Assembly: GCA_963573305.1 (NCBI GenBank)
Contig: OY754329.1
Coordinates: 19,311,200-19,375,199, forward strand
Direction of reading: 5' to 3'
Source: Pyrrhosoma nymphula
Taxonomy: Eukaryota > Arthropoda > Insecta > Odonata > Coenagrionidae
DNA length: 64,000 bases
A program made the position numbers and the translations under genes. The notes under the pieces are model-generated. The model did no database searches and was not told where the DNA came from. It saw nothing but the letters and a program-made list of their open reading frames with translations. Positions 1-11,304 of this stretch are shown in pieces (the stretch's first letter is position 1; the number at the start of each line of letters is the position of its first letter).

Positions 1-203
1 ATTATTTTTATACCTCCCCTTGTGCAATGAAGAAAAGAATCAGATACATACATAACATTGATAAGTTATTCCAATATTCAATTGAATTTCTTAATGCTCG
101 CTAAATTGCGTGTTCAAAAAGGAAAATATTAATCCACCATGCAGTGACATGTGGAAATTAAATTTTTGCATTCCATTAATTTATTCTAATTTCCATTTGA
201 CAG

Positions 204-405
204 GGATCTTTTTATGAGCCCAAGCTCATTCGCACTATATGAGAACATTTTTGGTGATTATACCACACCCCTCTCCTACTATCTTGGCATGAAAAATCAG
301 CTAACCAGAGTCCCTCAAGCCAGTTCAAAGATTGTTCACAGCACACTTGACAGCTTGGTTTACTGGACTATAGGTGCCAAACCACAAAATCTATGGTTTA
401 TGTAA
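204..405 (+). CDS. Terminal coding exon of an unidentified host gene
   Basis: An open frame of 67 complete codons follows a good splice acceptor (pyrimidine-rich tract ending in TTGACAG at 197-203) and ends at a TAA at 403-405. The first exon base completes a codon begun upstream of the window. The peptide is of normal composition (FGDYTTPLSYYLGMK is a representative stretch), has no membrane segment and no motif I recognise. It has no start of its own that I would trust; the ATG at 214 is probably internal. It faces the minus-strand gene at 690-1530, so the two genes appear to converge. No AATAAA hexamer is obvious just downstream. I infer a real exon from acceptor plus composition; the product is unknown. 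Confidence 0.45.
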
Positions 406-689
406 TGTAACATTATGTATAAAGGTCCACTGTGAATCAATCACCCTTTTTATTATCAATAGTCAAATTAGGGACCTGATGCTAGAATAGCAAGCTATAT
501 GCCCTCTGCTCTATTTACAAGATTTCACAATTTCATCTTTTTATACACAGTAATTTATGGGTATTCCTAATACCTCTTATCCCATTATAAGCACAAATAT
601 AAGCAGTGGAAAACCTTTCTTTCCCCTAATGTGTTAATTCAATACAAGAATGATCTCATAACACAATAAGAAATCATTGTAACTGATCC

Positions 690-1530
690 TTACTTTATCC
701 TTGAGACTGCTGATTCCGTGAGAGGGTTGTTATTTTCACCAATTTCATTAGCCTGAGCAATAGCTGAAAACATGTTTTCAATGCAGGTTATAATTCCTTG
801 AACAATCTTTGTACTTGAATGACAATTCTCACATTGCTCTAAAGAGACAATAGTAGTCTGTGAACATTTCTCAAGCACTTCCTTTTGCAATAATGTGGAT
901 TGTGATAGAGCACTACCAATGACTGAGTAATTATGGCAGATCCTTTGCTCCTAGAAAATGAAAAATCAATCAAGATTAAGAAAATTGGCAATTATGAAAA
1001 AATATTTTACTTTAGGTAATTCTATTTTACCATCTTATCCATTAAGTCACCATAAATAGTTTCCACCTTCTCCCATGCACTGTGAATAAGAGCACCAAAA
1101 CTCATGAATGAAGGAGGAGATACATATGGACAGTGCTCATAAGTCATGTTTGAAAGAGGGAAGGATTCCAAAAATTTCAGTAGAGTGTGCAAGAAGAAAT
1201 TCAGCCTATAAGTAGATAATATATATCAAGTCATTATATGCCAAGTGACAAAAAAATGCTTCAGTAAAATAATTTACCTGTCAATTAGTAATTCTATGAT
1301 GAATACATAACGATCTTCAAAAGACCCTGAGAACTCTTTTATTAGTGGAATTGGTTCAATGGCATCACCTCGGCAGTTAGGAAATTTCCATGAAAATGCC
1401 TTAACCTCTCCAACATATGAAATAATGTTTCTTGTAACTCTATCGATCACCTCAAGATCGCATATCAGTGCTCTCACCAAGTTTTCATTTACTTGAACCA
1501 TGTTTTGGTTTGGTAATGTTATCCTGTTTA
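690..1530 (-). CDS. Last three exons of an unidentified host gene
   Basis: Three exons read on the minus strand: 1530-1278, 1205-1031 and 950-690. Each boundary has a GT donor or AG acceptor: acceptor TTTCAG before 1530, donor GTAAAT after 1278, acceptor TTATAG before 1205, donor GTAAAA after 1031, acceptor TTCTAG before 950. The frame stays open across both junctions, which is strong evidence of a real spliced gene. The peptide is about 229 residues, mostly helical in character, with a Cys-rich patch near the end (LEQCENCHSS). It ends at TAA 692-690. A GTAAGG at 693-688 could instead be a donor, so further exons to the left are possible. I recognise no family. The gene begins to the right of 1530, but I could not find its upstream exons. 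Confidence 0.6.
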
Positions 1531-2226
1531 CTGAAACTTTTGTAAAATATATTACATTTAAATTATAGCACATTGAAAATAAAATTTATTCTTTTAAGCT
1601 GAGGTCACTTAAGCATGCATTTTAAAGTTACCTCTGTACTTTTTAAGAAATATCTAATCATCGAACTATACACTTGACAGAAATCCTTATCCTTCAAGTT
1701 CCAAAATACTTATCTTACCATAAAATATGAATTATAACTTATTCTTGGTTTACTGATATTGATATAACACAGAATTGAATTAATTTTGACGGAATTTCAT
1801 TATTAATGCGATAAAAATTCGAACTCATCAGTAGCGCAACAACAAAAATTATGTCACTCGATAATGGCAAATCAAGCGTAGCGCCGCACTCAGTGATAGC
1901 ACGCATGTGACTTTTTCATTGAAAAATGAAGGAGTGAAAGCGTGCAAGCCATAAATAAAAAGTGAAAATCGGTGAACAATGGGTGAAAAAATGGCTCCAA
2001 AATGGTCGCTTGGATTACTCGGCTTGCGCTTGTGGAAATATAAGTGGGAGCTTGTTGTACTCAATGGTATTTTAAGATCTTGGGTCAGTTTTTTCAGTGC
2101 ATGAGTCTTTAAGGAGCTTGGAGGAATTTACCGCAAGGCCTCTTAAATGATCCGACATGGTAGTATCATGCCTCGACAGCACCTGAACGGTGCGGCGTGC
2201 CTTGTTGCATTTCCTTGCTGTGACAG
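1531..2226. other. No gene recognised
   Basis: AT-rich DNA, presumably an intron or 5' part of the minus-strand gene above. A 71-codon minus frame at 1849-2064 has no recognisable motif and is treated as chance. Confidence 0.3.
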
Positions 2227-2848
2227 TTGCACTCCCCTAGTTACAGGTTTGTTCACGGGTACATTAATATTTACATGACTGTTTGGTAATACTTTCGAAG
2301 AACACGATCATCATGCATGAATTTTCCTGATTCCAGCGTGATGGAAAGCAACATGTGTGCGCCAGGATTGAGAGGGTGTCATAGAAGATCAGCCGCCTAA
2401 GGTTAGTCAAAATTGCAAAGCCACATGTAGAAAAGCTTGAATGCTAATGTCTACGTGAGGGGTTAACAAGTTTTAGTGCGTGAATGTGGAAGGAAAGTGT
2501 CAAGAATGGATGAGTTTATTAGCGGCAGTTAGTCTGAAAAAACGAGTTACGTGCGATGAAATATTTAATTTTACAGCTATTTATGTGGTCGGTCCGTAAA
2601 GTAAAGAGGTGATCTACACACTTTGCCCACCACTGTATATCAAAAGTAGCACTCGTTTGAGTTGAGTCTGTCAATAATAACTATCAAAATGAATTAGGGG
2701 AAAAAGACTACACCTTGCTGAAGGGTGCTATGGCGGCATGAAGTTAAAGAGCGATAACTCGGCGTGCAGTTACACTCCCCTAGTTACAGGTTTGTTCACT
2801 GGTACATTAATATTTACATGACTTTTGGGTATTAATTTCGAAGAACAC
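2227..2848. repeat. Pair of ~80-bp direct repeats 540 bp apart
   Basis: The segment starting CTCCCCTAGTTACAGGTTTG near 2230 recurs near 2773, and the match runs on through TTCGAAGAACAC (ending about 2305 and 2848) with few differences. No coding sequence lies between them. They may be ends or internal repeats of an unidentified element. Confidence 0.6.
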
Positions 2849-2930
2849 AGCGAAAAATAAATACATGACGGTATTTATTTTTCGCTGGATATATTTTGGC
2901 AGATTGCCGTTTAACATGCCAAAACATTTT

Positions 2931-3871
2931 TGGGTAAAGAAGAGTTAGGGTCCAGTCTGGGAGAAAATTTTTTGTGAGAAACATAGAAAAGTGAAGGGTA
3001 TCAGAGAAATGTGAAAGGAAAGTGAAATGATTGCGCATTTCATAAATGTAAGAAAGAAAGTCGTGAGATTCTTAGTTTTTGAGAAAATAAATGTTGAAAA
3101 TGACCAAATTCGCGTATTTTTGGTGATATTTTGACGCCATATTGCGAGATTTTCTGAAGTCCCGGTAGAGGGATACGGACTAATTTCACGTCTGTAAGTT
3201 CACATACCTAATAACGTTGCGGGTCTGAGGAGTGGAACAGGGGTACTAGGGTGGGACGGTACGCGACCTCAAAAAGGCCATTTCCGAACGGAAAGATAGG
3301 TTATTTGGCGGATAGTTACGTTTTATTTTCACGAATACCCTTTTAAACCAACGGGGCGGCCCTGCGGGCCGCCCCGTTGGTGATTATACAACCCACCCCA
3401 ATGGTGATTGCTTTGCGTAAAATTATGGCGAGAGGAGAGTTGGTGATGAATTTTCCGTATGGAGGAAGTGGAATGAGGTACCTTCAAAGATTATAGGATA
3501 GCTCCGAGAGGATACCCGTCCCTCTTGAGTGTGATAAAGCCATCGAAAAGCGGGAATAGTTTTAAGTTGAAGGCGGGAAAAATCATGGGTGGTGAATATA
3601 GAAAATGAAGAAACTGCTCGACCGCTGCGTCGTCTGGGGGAACTAGGAGGAAAACGTCAGTATTTCCAACATGGCGTCGAGAAATTGATTCACATCACAG
3701 GTTTAAGTGAATAGTTTACGAAAGAAAAAGGATTTATGAAGCAAATGAAAGGTTAGTATAAATGCGCATACGTAGCGTAGCAATATAAGTGAAATAGGTG
3801 GTATAAGGTGATCGGGAAGCAGGTGAAATTAATTTTCTCCCAGACTGGACGCTAACTCACCTTTACCCATT
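2931..3871. mobile_element. Non-autonomous element with 39-bp terminal inverted repeats
   Basis: The 39 bases from 2931 (TGGGTAAAG...GGGAGAAAATT) match the reverse complement of 3833-3871 with three mismatches, giving a 941-bp unit bounded by inverted repeats. The flanks are T-rich, so I cannot define a target-site duplication. There is no transposase-like frame inside. A perfect GC-rich hairpin lies near the centre (3348-3380). Part of the interior (about 3065-3300) recurs inverted at about 6490-6730. A MITE or deleted DNA transposon of unknown superfamily is the likeliest reading. Confidence 0.55.
3348..3380. repeat. Perfect 15-bp GC-rich hairpin
   Basis: CCAACGGGGCGGCCC is followed by a TGC loop and its exact reverse complement. 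This is 33 bases of extreme GC content in AT-rich surroundings, close to the middle of the 2931-3871 element. Confidence 0.9.
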
Positions 3872-4029
3872 TTTGTAAGAACTGAGCCAAATTGAAGAGT
3901 GGCAATAGGCCTATTTAAGTCTGCTGCAAGACGTTTTCGTGGCACATCCGTATTTATTCACGCCGGTCGGAATGTGCGCACTTTGCAAATAGAATCATGG
4001 GATGCTAGCAGTTATTCCGTGCTGGGGGT

Positions 4030-4215
4030 CTCTTTCTCTAAGCTATAAGTCTACATGTTACAAGTCTATTCACTTGTAACTTGTGAAATTCTGTTTCTCA
4101 GACGTACAAGTCCACTAATTACAAGGTCACAAGTTACAAGTGTTTTCATGGTTACGACACATTCTGTTTCTCAAACAGACTTATAAATTACAAGTTACAA
4201 GTGTAACTTCTAAGA
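4030..4215. repeat. Cluster of ACTTGTAA / TTACAAGT repeats
   Basis: The words TTACAAGT and ACTTGTAAC occur many times in both orientations, and a longer unit beginning ATTCTGTTTCTCA occurs three times. The result is a small self-complementary tandem region with no coding frame. Confidence 0.6.
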
Positions 4216-5714
4216 AAATTTCTTCTTGTCCTCCGAGGTGAGTAAATCGCAGTAAATTGGAAAGAATAACTGGGAAAACAAATGAAAAGCAACTTGTGAT
4301 ATCTTTTTCTCAACTGTTACGAAGGCGTTAGCCGAACAAGGTATCAGTGGGTAGGATGTTTTACTGACTTTTGACTTAACATGATCAGTTTACGTTAAAA
4401 CACATTGTTTGTTTATAATTTAAAGTTAAAAGAAGTGTTTTTAGACTAAAACGTGATGAGACAAGAACACCCTCACGGAGACTTCGTGAATAAACAACGA
4501 AGAAGAAAGATTTATTTCCAACAGGAGACATGTATGTTGCTTTTAATCGTGCAATTTATATGCGATCTCATTTGATAAAGAATAAATTATTTTGGGGAGG
4601 TGGTAATGGTTGAAAATGCGAGAGTTACACACTAGTTACTAGCTAGTATAATTTATTACTATTTCTCAATATATACCTGCTTTTCATGTCACGTCAATAT
4701 TTTTCTACATTGAGAGATAAAAATGCAGAGCATAAGTTCCCGAACTAAACTCATAAATCGCGATGAAATATTAAGTCGCGAAAGTTCAATAGGAAACTCC
4801 ATACGGATTTAAATTCTTCATTTTTATGTGATGCAGGAGATGCAATTGCTATGCTAATGTGCTGTGGTTTTTCCTAATACGCCGTAGTCATGTGTCCGAT
4901 GTCCTTGGTGCAACTTGGGGCCCAAGGACAAGTGAAATTAAAAATAAATTGTGCAGAAGTCCTGGTACGAAGTTACATCAATTGGTGGTACAATATCTTC
5001 TTAGCCCATCAAAATGAAAGTGAAAAAAAACTTACTCCTTAAGGGATCGATCGCGTATCCTTCGGCATCGTAGGACCTCATGGTACCAATACACCATCTG
5101 ACTTCTTGAGAAATTTAAGTTCCCTTTGGGTATTAATAATCAACATTCAAAATGGCTGAACTCGTCTTCGCTTGTCCGACGATAAAACGCTATTCCACTA
5201 TTTATTCGTATCTATGAAGGATAAACACTGCACAAGATGATGTCTTGACATGCGAGAATTGTGAATAACCTTCATTTCGAGTTCGTCTTTCCCTACATGC
5301 GATGGAATAAACGACTTTTCCTCATGATGTTCAAGTTTGCAGACTATTCGTCCTCGCTTGAGATATTTTAAGGTAAACTGTGAATCAAAAATTCCGTTTG
5401 TCTTGTATTTACGCATTTATAGACACCGAGCAACATAGCACTGACTCTTGGTTATAGAATATGGCTGGAGAAACTCGTGAAATATATGAAAAGCTTTAAA
5501 TAATAGCTAAATTTGGACTAGATGCCTGCTATTTTCACTTGTAAAATCTTTTTTAAATATTAATAAAAAATTCCGTCGTATACACTACTTTTGCGAGCTC
5601 TGAAAATAACTCTTTCCCTGGAATGTCCATTTATGCCGCACTGAAAACATAGAAAGGAAGAGGGAGAGTTGAAGTTAAGGACAAGGGTTAGGGGGGGTGA
5701 ATAGGAGAAACGGC
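4216..5714. other. No gene recognised
   Basis: AT-rich DNA with only short unlabelled frames (for example minus 5198-5416). I see no TE motif, splice pattern or repeat that I can support. Confidence 0.3.
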
Positions 5715-6345
5715 CACAAAATAATCCAACCACCGACCCACTCAGGGATAGTTTTTCTTAAAACATGTAAGCGACTACGTTCACAACACTACAACCACAT
5801 CACCCTCTATTCACCAATACAACTACACCCCTCAACAATCACTAACCCACTCGGGGGATTTCTTTCTTTAAAATATTACGGTACAACGTTTTGGATACTA
5901 CAAGTACTCCAACCAATCACCAACCCACTCGGGGATTGTTTTTCTAAAAAAATACGCTACAAAATTCACCACACTACAACTACACCACCCTCCAATCACC
6001 AAACCACTCGGGATTTTTTTTTCTAAAAAACTACGCTACAACATCAACCACACGACAACTACACCACCCTCCAATCATCGATCCGCTCGGGGGATTTTTT
6101 TTCTAAAAACATACGCTACAACATTCACCACACTACAACCACATCACCCTCTATTCACCAACCCACTCGGGGGATTTCTTTCATGTAAAATAATACACTA
6201 CAACTTTGACGACACTTCATATACACCCCCCTACATTCAACAATCCACAAGGGGGATTTTTTTTCTTAAAAAAAACATACTACATCCAGCACACTACACC
6301 TACAACCCCCTCTTATTACCAACCCACTTGGGGGATTTCCTTTAC
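5715..6345. repeat. Minisatellite, ~77-84-bp period, about 8 copies
   Basis: A unit containing ACCCACTCGGGGGATTT followed by a poly-T stretch, a TACGCTACAAC-like segment and CACCACACTACAACTACACC repeats at about 5737, 5847, 5924, 6004, 6083, 6163, 6242 and 6322. Most spacings are close to 80 bp; the first is about 108 bp. Copies are diverged. The long frames across it come from the C-rich repeat and are not genes. Confidence 0.8.
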
Positions 6346-6489
6346 ATATATTGCCAATTCTATTAACCACCTTACGCCCATTTCCTCACTTTTTCCCCTT
6401 TTTCACAACTGAAAAATGCCATTTTCCATCTTCACGACTTTTAAAAACTGAAATTTGTCTTTACTCAACAACGAAAAATGCCCTTTTCA

Positions 6490-6730
6490 CGTTTGAAAAT
6501 GGCAATTTTGAGCCCACATACCATCCCACCCTAGCACCCCTGTTTCACTCCGTAGGCTCTCAACCTTTTTGGAGGGTGGGGTAAGACCATGTTTTAGACG
6601 TGAAATTAGTACGTATCCCTCTACCGGAACTTCCAAAAACCTCGCAAAATGGCATCATAATTTCTGAAAAATTATCTATTTTCCACATTTTCAAACGTTA
6701 TTTTCTCGAAAACGACGTATCCCATGGGTA
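6490..6730. repeat. Inverted second copy of the sequence at 3065-3300
   Basis: CGTGAAATTAGTACGTATCC at 6599 and its surroundings match the reverse complement of 3065-3300 over more than 200 bp, for example CCCACCCTAG and ATCCCTCTACCGG. The copies are clearly diverged, suggesting an old dispersed repeat. Neither contains a convincing coding region. Confidence 0.7.
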
Positions 6731-6899
6731 TGTTTCCTACATTTACATAATGCGCATTCATTACACTTTCATTTTGCATTTCTCTCTTTTCCCTTACATC
6801 CTCCGGTTTCTCTAAAAAAATTTCCTCCGAAACTGTATTCTTCGAAATGTTTACTGACTGTTGTACTAAATCCTAATTTTGGTTAGAAATTGTCTAAAA

Positions 6900-7270
6900 A
6901 CTGGCAATTCGATAAAATACCATCAGCATGTTTTGTAGTAATAGTACATTGCATGAGGTACTTGCTGGAATGAAGTTACGTATGTGCATCTTTTGTGTCA
7001 CTATTCTCTTCGTAGGAAAAAGTACTTGAATTACAGGGAGTTTCGGGACAGTTTCCATTTTGAAGTACAATTACTCCTAAAGTACACCATGATTGTTCAC
7101 CAAAGTTTCTGTGGTTATAATAAATTGCATGAGGTAGGTGATGACAGTGAGAAAGTATCAAGTGCATCAAGGGTGTTTGTATTCAATTCGCTGGAAAAAA
7201 TACTGATTAGTGGGAATTTCGGGAAAATTTCCATTTTGAAGCAAAATTTCTCCTATATTACTAAATGAAT
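6900..7270 (+). repeat. Diverged tandem dimer, ~180-bp unit
   Basis: Segments such as TTGCATGAGGTA (6951 and 7126) and TTTCCATTTTGAAG (about 7051 and 7227) occur twice in the same order, giving two degenerate copies. No gene is visible. Confidence 0.5.
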
Positions 7271-7454
7271 GTTGACCAAATATTCGGAGATAATAGAACA
7301 TTGGCTACCTGCTCGCATAAGAATATTCGTTCATTCTTTATATTTGAGTAAGAACATGCGTTCAGTACACATGTGACCGCATTAGTTTCGTGAAAGTAGG
7401 GCAGTGTATGTGTTCGCTGAGTTGACGTTCGCCAACTTTCTGGTCATTTCCTTG

Positions 7455-7828
7455 GATTGTTGTTGGGGGGGCCTTCGTCAGGAGCCCGGGCACTTAGACC
7501 TTTCTTGATCCATTGTGCCAACCCCATGCCTGTCTGCCACTTGCAGACAGGGGACAAGAGCACCTTGGTAGAGGTATGGAGGATTAGCCTCCCCCTGCCC
7601 CACCCCAGTACCAGGTATAGAGGATGTCCTCCCTCCAACCGGCCCGGTATGGCCTGGCCTGGCCTCTCAGGCCTGCCGGTATAGGTATGGAGGGAGTATC
7701 ATCTCTCCATCCATGCCTGGTTGAGGTATGGAGGAGGGTCACCCATCCAACCACCGTCCGGGCCCAACGTTGCTTAACTTCGGTGTTCTGATGGGAACCG
7801 GTGTTTCAACGTGGCTAGGCCCTTGCCC
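7455..7828 (-). mobile_element. 5S-rRNA-derived SINE (SINE3 type), copy 1
   Basis: A 374-bp element on the minus strand with a head derived from 5S rRNA, a unique body and a short CAACAA-type tail. It is flanked by a perfect 13-bp target-site duplication, GGTCATTTCCTTG, at 7442-7454 and 7829-7841. The head keeps the 5S internal promoter words AAGTTAAGCAACGTTGGGC and TTGGATGGGTGACC, so RNA polymerase III transcription is expected. The body contains a small hairpin, TGTCTGCCACTTGCAGACA. A second copy with the same architecture lies at 36528-36900. Mobilisation by a LINE machinery is inferred from the duplication and simple tail; the partner LINE is not identified. Confidence 0.88.
7735..7828 (-). 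pseudogene. 5S rRNA-like head of SINE copy 1
   Basis: Read on the minus strand, about 90 bases follow 5S rRNA from the CCACGTTGAA region through the A-box and C-box words to GGATGGGTGACC. The 3' third of a true 5S gene is missing, so this is not a functional rRNA gene. Confidence 0.85.
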
Positions 7829-7841
7829 GGTCATTTCCTTG

Positions 7842-10800
7842 CTTGGGTATGTGTATAAATTGAGACATGATGGCTTTCGAGATAGCTTCCGCATTTTTGT
7901 GTCTACCGAATGATCGTAATGGTGTAATGAAATGATCTCTTTGCTACCACATAGTCAGGATGCCTGACTACAATGAGCATAATCATGGTTCTTTCTTGCG
8001 CATTGCTGTTATTGATATCCAAAATGTGAATGGCCAATGTTGCAAACTTCGCTGTTACAGTTCTTGATACATGATATACAGATATCAGAACTGTGGTATT
8101 AAAGAGTAAGTATAGTTTTAAGTGTGTTCAACACATGATCGAATTTTATTGGAGTAACAGTTTGGAACTGTGGGGTGCCATATTGTGCTAACGTCAAATA
8201 TTTGAAGTACTCTTGTCATTAACTTCATTAAACTTTTGAATGATTGATTATGATTGATACCAAGTGCTAATATTAAGCAAATGATCATCTATCATATTAT
8301 TGTATTCCTCTTTGTCAAAAGTCGCATTCCATGTCAACTCAACCAAGGCCCCACACCCACCATCTCAGATTTTCATAATTTTTTCCCTGTTGCAAGTGTC
8401 AACCTTAGTTTTTAAAAATACAAAATATTTTTGCCCCAATGCCAATACTTTCTGAAATATGAGTACCTATTTGTATACACAGAGGCACAGAGGACAAATA
8501 TGCCTGTGAGTCAAATTGTGCAAATCAACCATTTTTGTACCTCTGTAAAAAACTAAAAGAAGTCTGCTAAGCCAGTAAAAAATTTCAGATGATCTAAAAA
8601 TGCAACTATAGTTTTCAAAAATACCTCCACAAATATTCTCACTTTTAAAATTTTATTATTAAAAATATTCAAACATGGCAGTTTTGACAGATTTCCACCA
8701 AAAAATAACATTTTTAGACACGTGCAAATCACATTTAACATATCATAGCCACTAAAATTGGTGTAATCATAGAAAATATTGGCAACTTTAAATTTGAATT
8801 AAGTTTGTGCCCATTTAGAGCTTAATTGTTGATAAATTTACTGAAAACTACCTCCCCACTCATTTTTTTTGTTGCAAAATGCCACGTTTTCAACTTCTAA
8901 TTACAAAAAAAAAAAAGAGACACTGAGTAGGAGGTTGAATTTTTAAAAATGACATGCAGTATTCTTCTCCATAAAGTGAATACAAATCTGAAGTTGCCCC
9001 CATGATTGATACTGTCTCCATAATTTATTTAAATAATGCACGTAAAACGTTTCACCTATGTTTCTATATGGGTGAAACTTTGTGGCAACAGTGCTAGAAA
9101 ATTCTCCGTTGCTTGCTTTTGTTTACTCCCTTGTAGCAATCATTACTTCCTCAAGGATGTGCTTTGCTTCTGTCCTTGGGGTGAATATTTGAGGACGTCC
9201 ATTCTCTCACGAGAGGTGATAGTGGCCCCTGCAGCGATGAATATTTCATAGATCACTTCATCAGTGTGATAGGGCTTTAGAAGTGCCACCAATATTGGAC
9301 AAGAAGTCAGGCAGTGCTTGATTTGGTTCTGTCCTTCATTCAACATTCTTTTTTGACCATGGGTAATAAAATTTTCCCTATTGACCACAAATTATGCGAG
9401 TGCTACCTTGTCCTCCCTCTCCCTAAAATTCTGCATTCTTCCCAACCCTGAGGATCTTGTGGGGCTGGAATAAAACTGACTGGACTTCAATAAAACTGTT
9501 CCCTTTGCATTATCGCTCGTCTTCATTATTTTCAATTTATTTTTCATGTAAATCATAGGGTAATAAGTGGTCATTTGGCCACCCCTTCCTATTTTGAACT
9601 TCTCATATGCCCTACTTATTATATGGGGTTTCCATTGTAATTGTAATGAATGCACAATTTTATGACAGTGGCCTTCTTTCTCTCTTTCTTATTTGTGTTC
9701 CCTCTCACCCCACGTGCATGTATAATCTACACTATTCTTGAAATTTTGTCTTTTCCTCTCTCATCATTCCCAATTTTACAAAATCCTCTCTGTTGCCAAA
9801 GTACCCTTCCCTAGGTCACTTCTCCATCACCCAATCCACTTAGTACATTTCTAGGTGCAATTCGGGTAAATGAACCTGTATGCTATCTCATTTGAGTCCA
9901 TTTTTTGTTGTTTCTCTTTTATTTTTATTTTATTCACCTTGTTAGTCTTTGATTCCTGCTTGGGTTGTTATTGATGCTTATTTCATCCACCAATGTAGTA
10001 AGCCTTTGTGTCTTTTTGCTCATTTAAAAAATAAAAATGAGTGTTTACTGTGGTGTGATGGTTAATAATTATTTTCTCATTGCCCAGGTGCTTAATTGGG
10101 GCAGAATGAAGTTTAGGCTGTTTATGTGCATGAGTCAGCATGTAACTACCCATGCGAAGAATTGATGCCTGAAGTCTGCTGCAATTGCAGTTGGAGCAAA
10201 GGTTGATGGGGATGGGATCTTCCTGCATTTACCGCTGTGATGGAATGTCAAAATGTTCACGACTTCAAGGGGCCAATGAAAAATGCTTTTTCAAGTAGAG
10301 CTGCAGTAAAGTGAGTATAAAAGGGAAATAATATGTAACCATTTACAATGGGACATTTGAAAAAACTGGTTATGTGGTTAGGATTCAATGAAATCTTGTT
10401 GAGTTTATGGATTCCATATTTGATCATATCCTCCCATGAAATCTAAGAATAGAGGTTGGGCTGGTCCCATATGCACTAGGTGCTTTCTATTTACATATGG
10501 CGATAGCTGGCTACAGCATTAAAGGAAAGTGCCAAAGTGTGGTGTTTGCCATATATCACCAGCTATTGCCACAAATTGAAAGAACCACTGTCTCGGTAAG
10601 CTTAGTAGTTCATCTCACTACAGAATTATCTCTGGCCACAACACTGTTTTACTCCAAAAGCGTTGATAATGTGTGAAAAAATTTGTTTTGGTAAGCATAT
10701 TACGGGACATGTGCAGTAATGAAATTAGTCGCTTAGATATTTGGTATGTGGTACATGTGCAGAAACTTCCCAAAGTGCCATTTTCAAAGGTGACATATGT

Positions 10801-11304
10801 GCTGCAGGTGATAATACTTGCATTTTATTGTGTGCTAGACTGATGACCCAAACACTTTTTTGTTTTTGAATTACAAAGTTTTGAAATTTAGAAAATACAT
10901 AACTCAACCTCATCAAACAATTGTAAAATTTTCATGTTGCCATTTTTGTTCCTCCATCATGCTGGGATTATGTGCTGCAAATGTAAGGTCATGCATTCTA
11001 AGAATAGTAAGGTTTCATGTATGTTCAACCAAGTCGAGGCTGGACCTTTCCAAGGATTGATGAAGGAATGTTGTAAACATGGGTCAGATTAAAAATGGTA
11101 AAATTAAAATGTGCTAGTAGTTGAAAGTACTGTTATGTGTCCAAAATCTTGGAACAGACATGTTTTTGTCTTCTACTCGTGAAAACTTCATTACATTTTA
11201 AAACCAATTATATGAGCGACATCTAGTGGAGTCATGGTATAGAGCTGCAGCCTACCATGTTACGCTAAATTCAGAGATGTATTCAAATTTCCATATCTTC
11301 TTTA
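7842..11304. other. AT-rich DNA, no gene recognised
   Basis: Only unremarkable frames are seen. A minus frame at 9143-9388 superficially recalls the start of a gypsy RNase H region but lacks its diagnostic residues. Around 10500-10560 a CATATGGCGATAGCTGG word has an imperfect inverted partner, possibly a small MITE. The phrase GGTGCTTTCTATTTAC recurs near 33274. Confidence 0.3.

Noticed and set aside
5697..6584. Plus-strand frames of 68-109 codons
   Set aside because: They run through the C-rich 80-bp minisatellite and its flank; composition is explained by the repeat.
7735..7828. Functional 5S rRNA gene
   Set aside because: The 3' third of 5S is missing, and the sequence continues into a SINE body with target duplications.
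9143..9388. Possible gypsy RNase H fragment on the minus strand
   Set aside because: Only the LTSCPIL-like start resembles it; the DAS/TDAS motif and the rest are absent.
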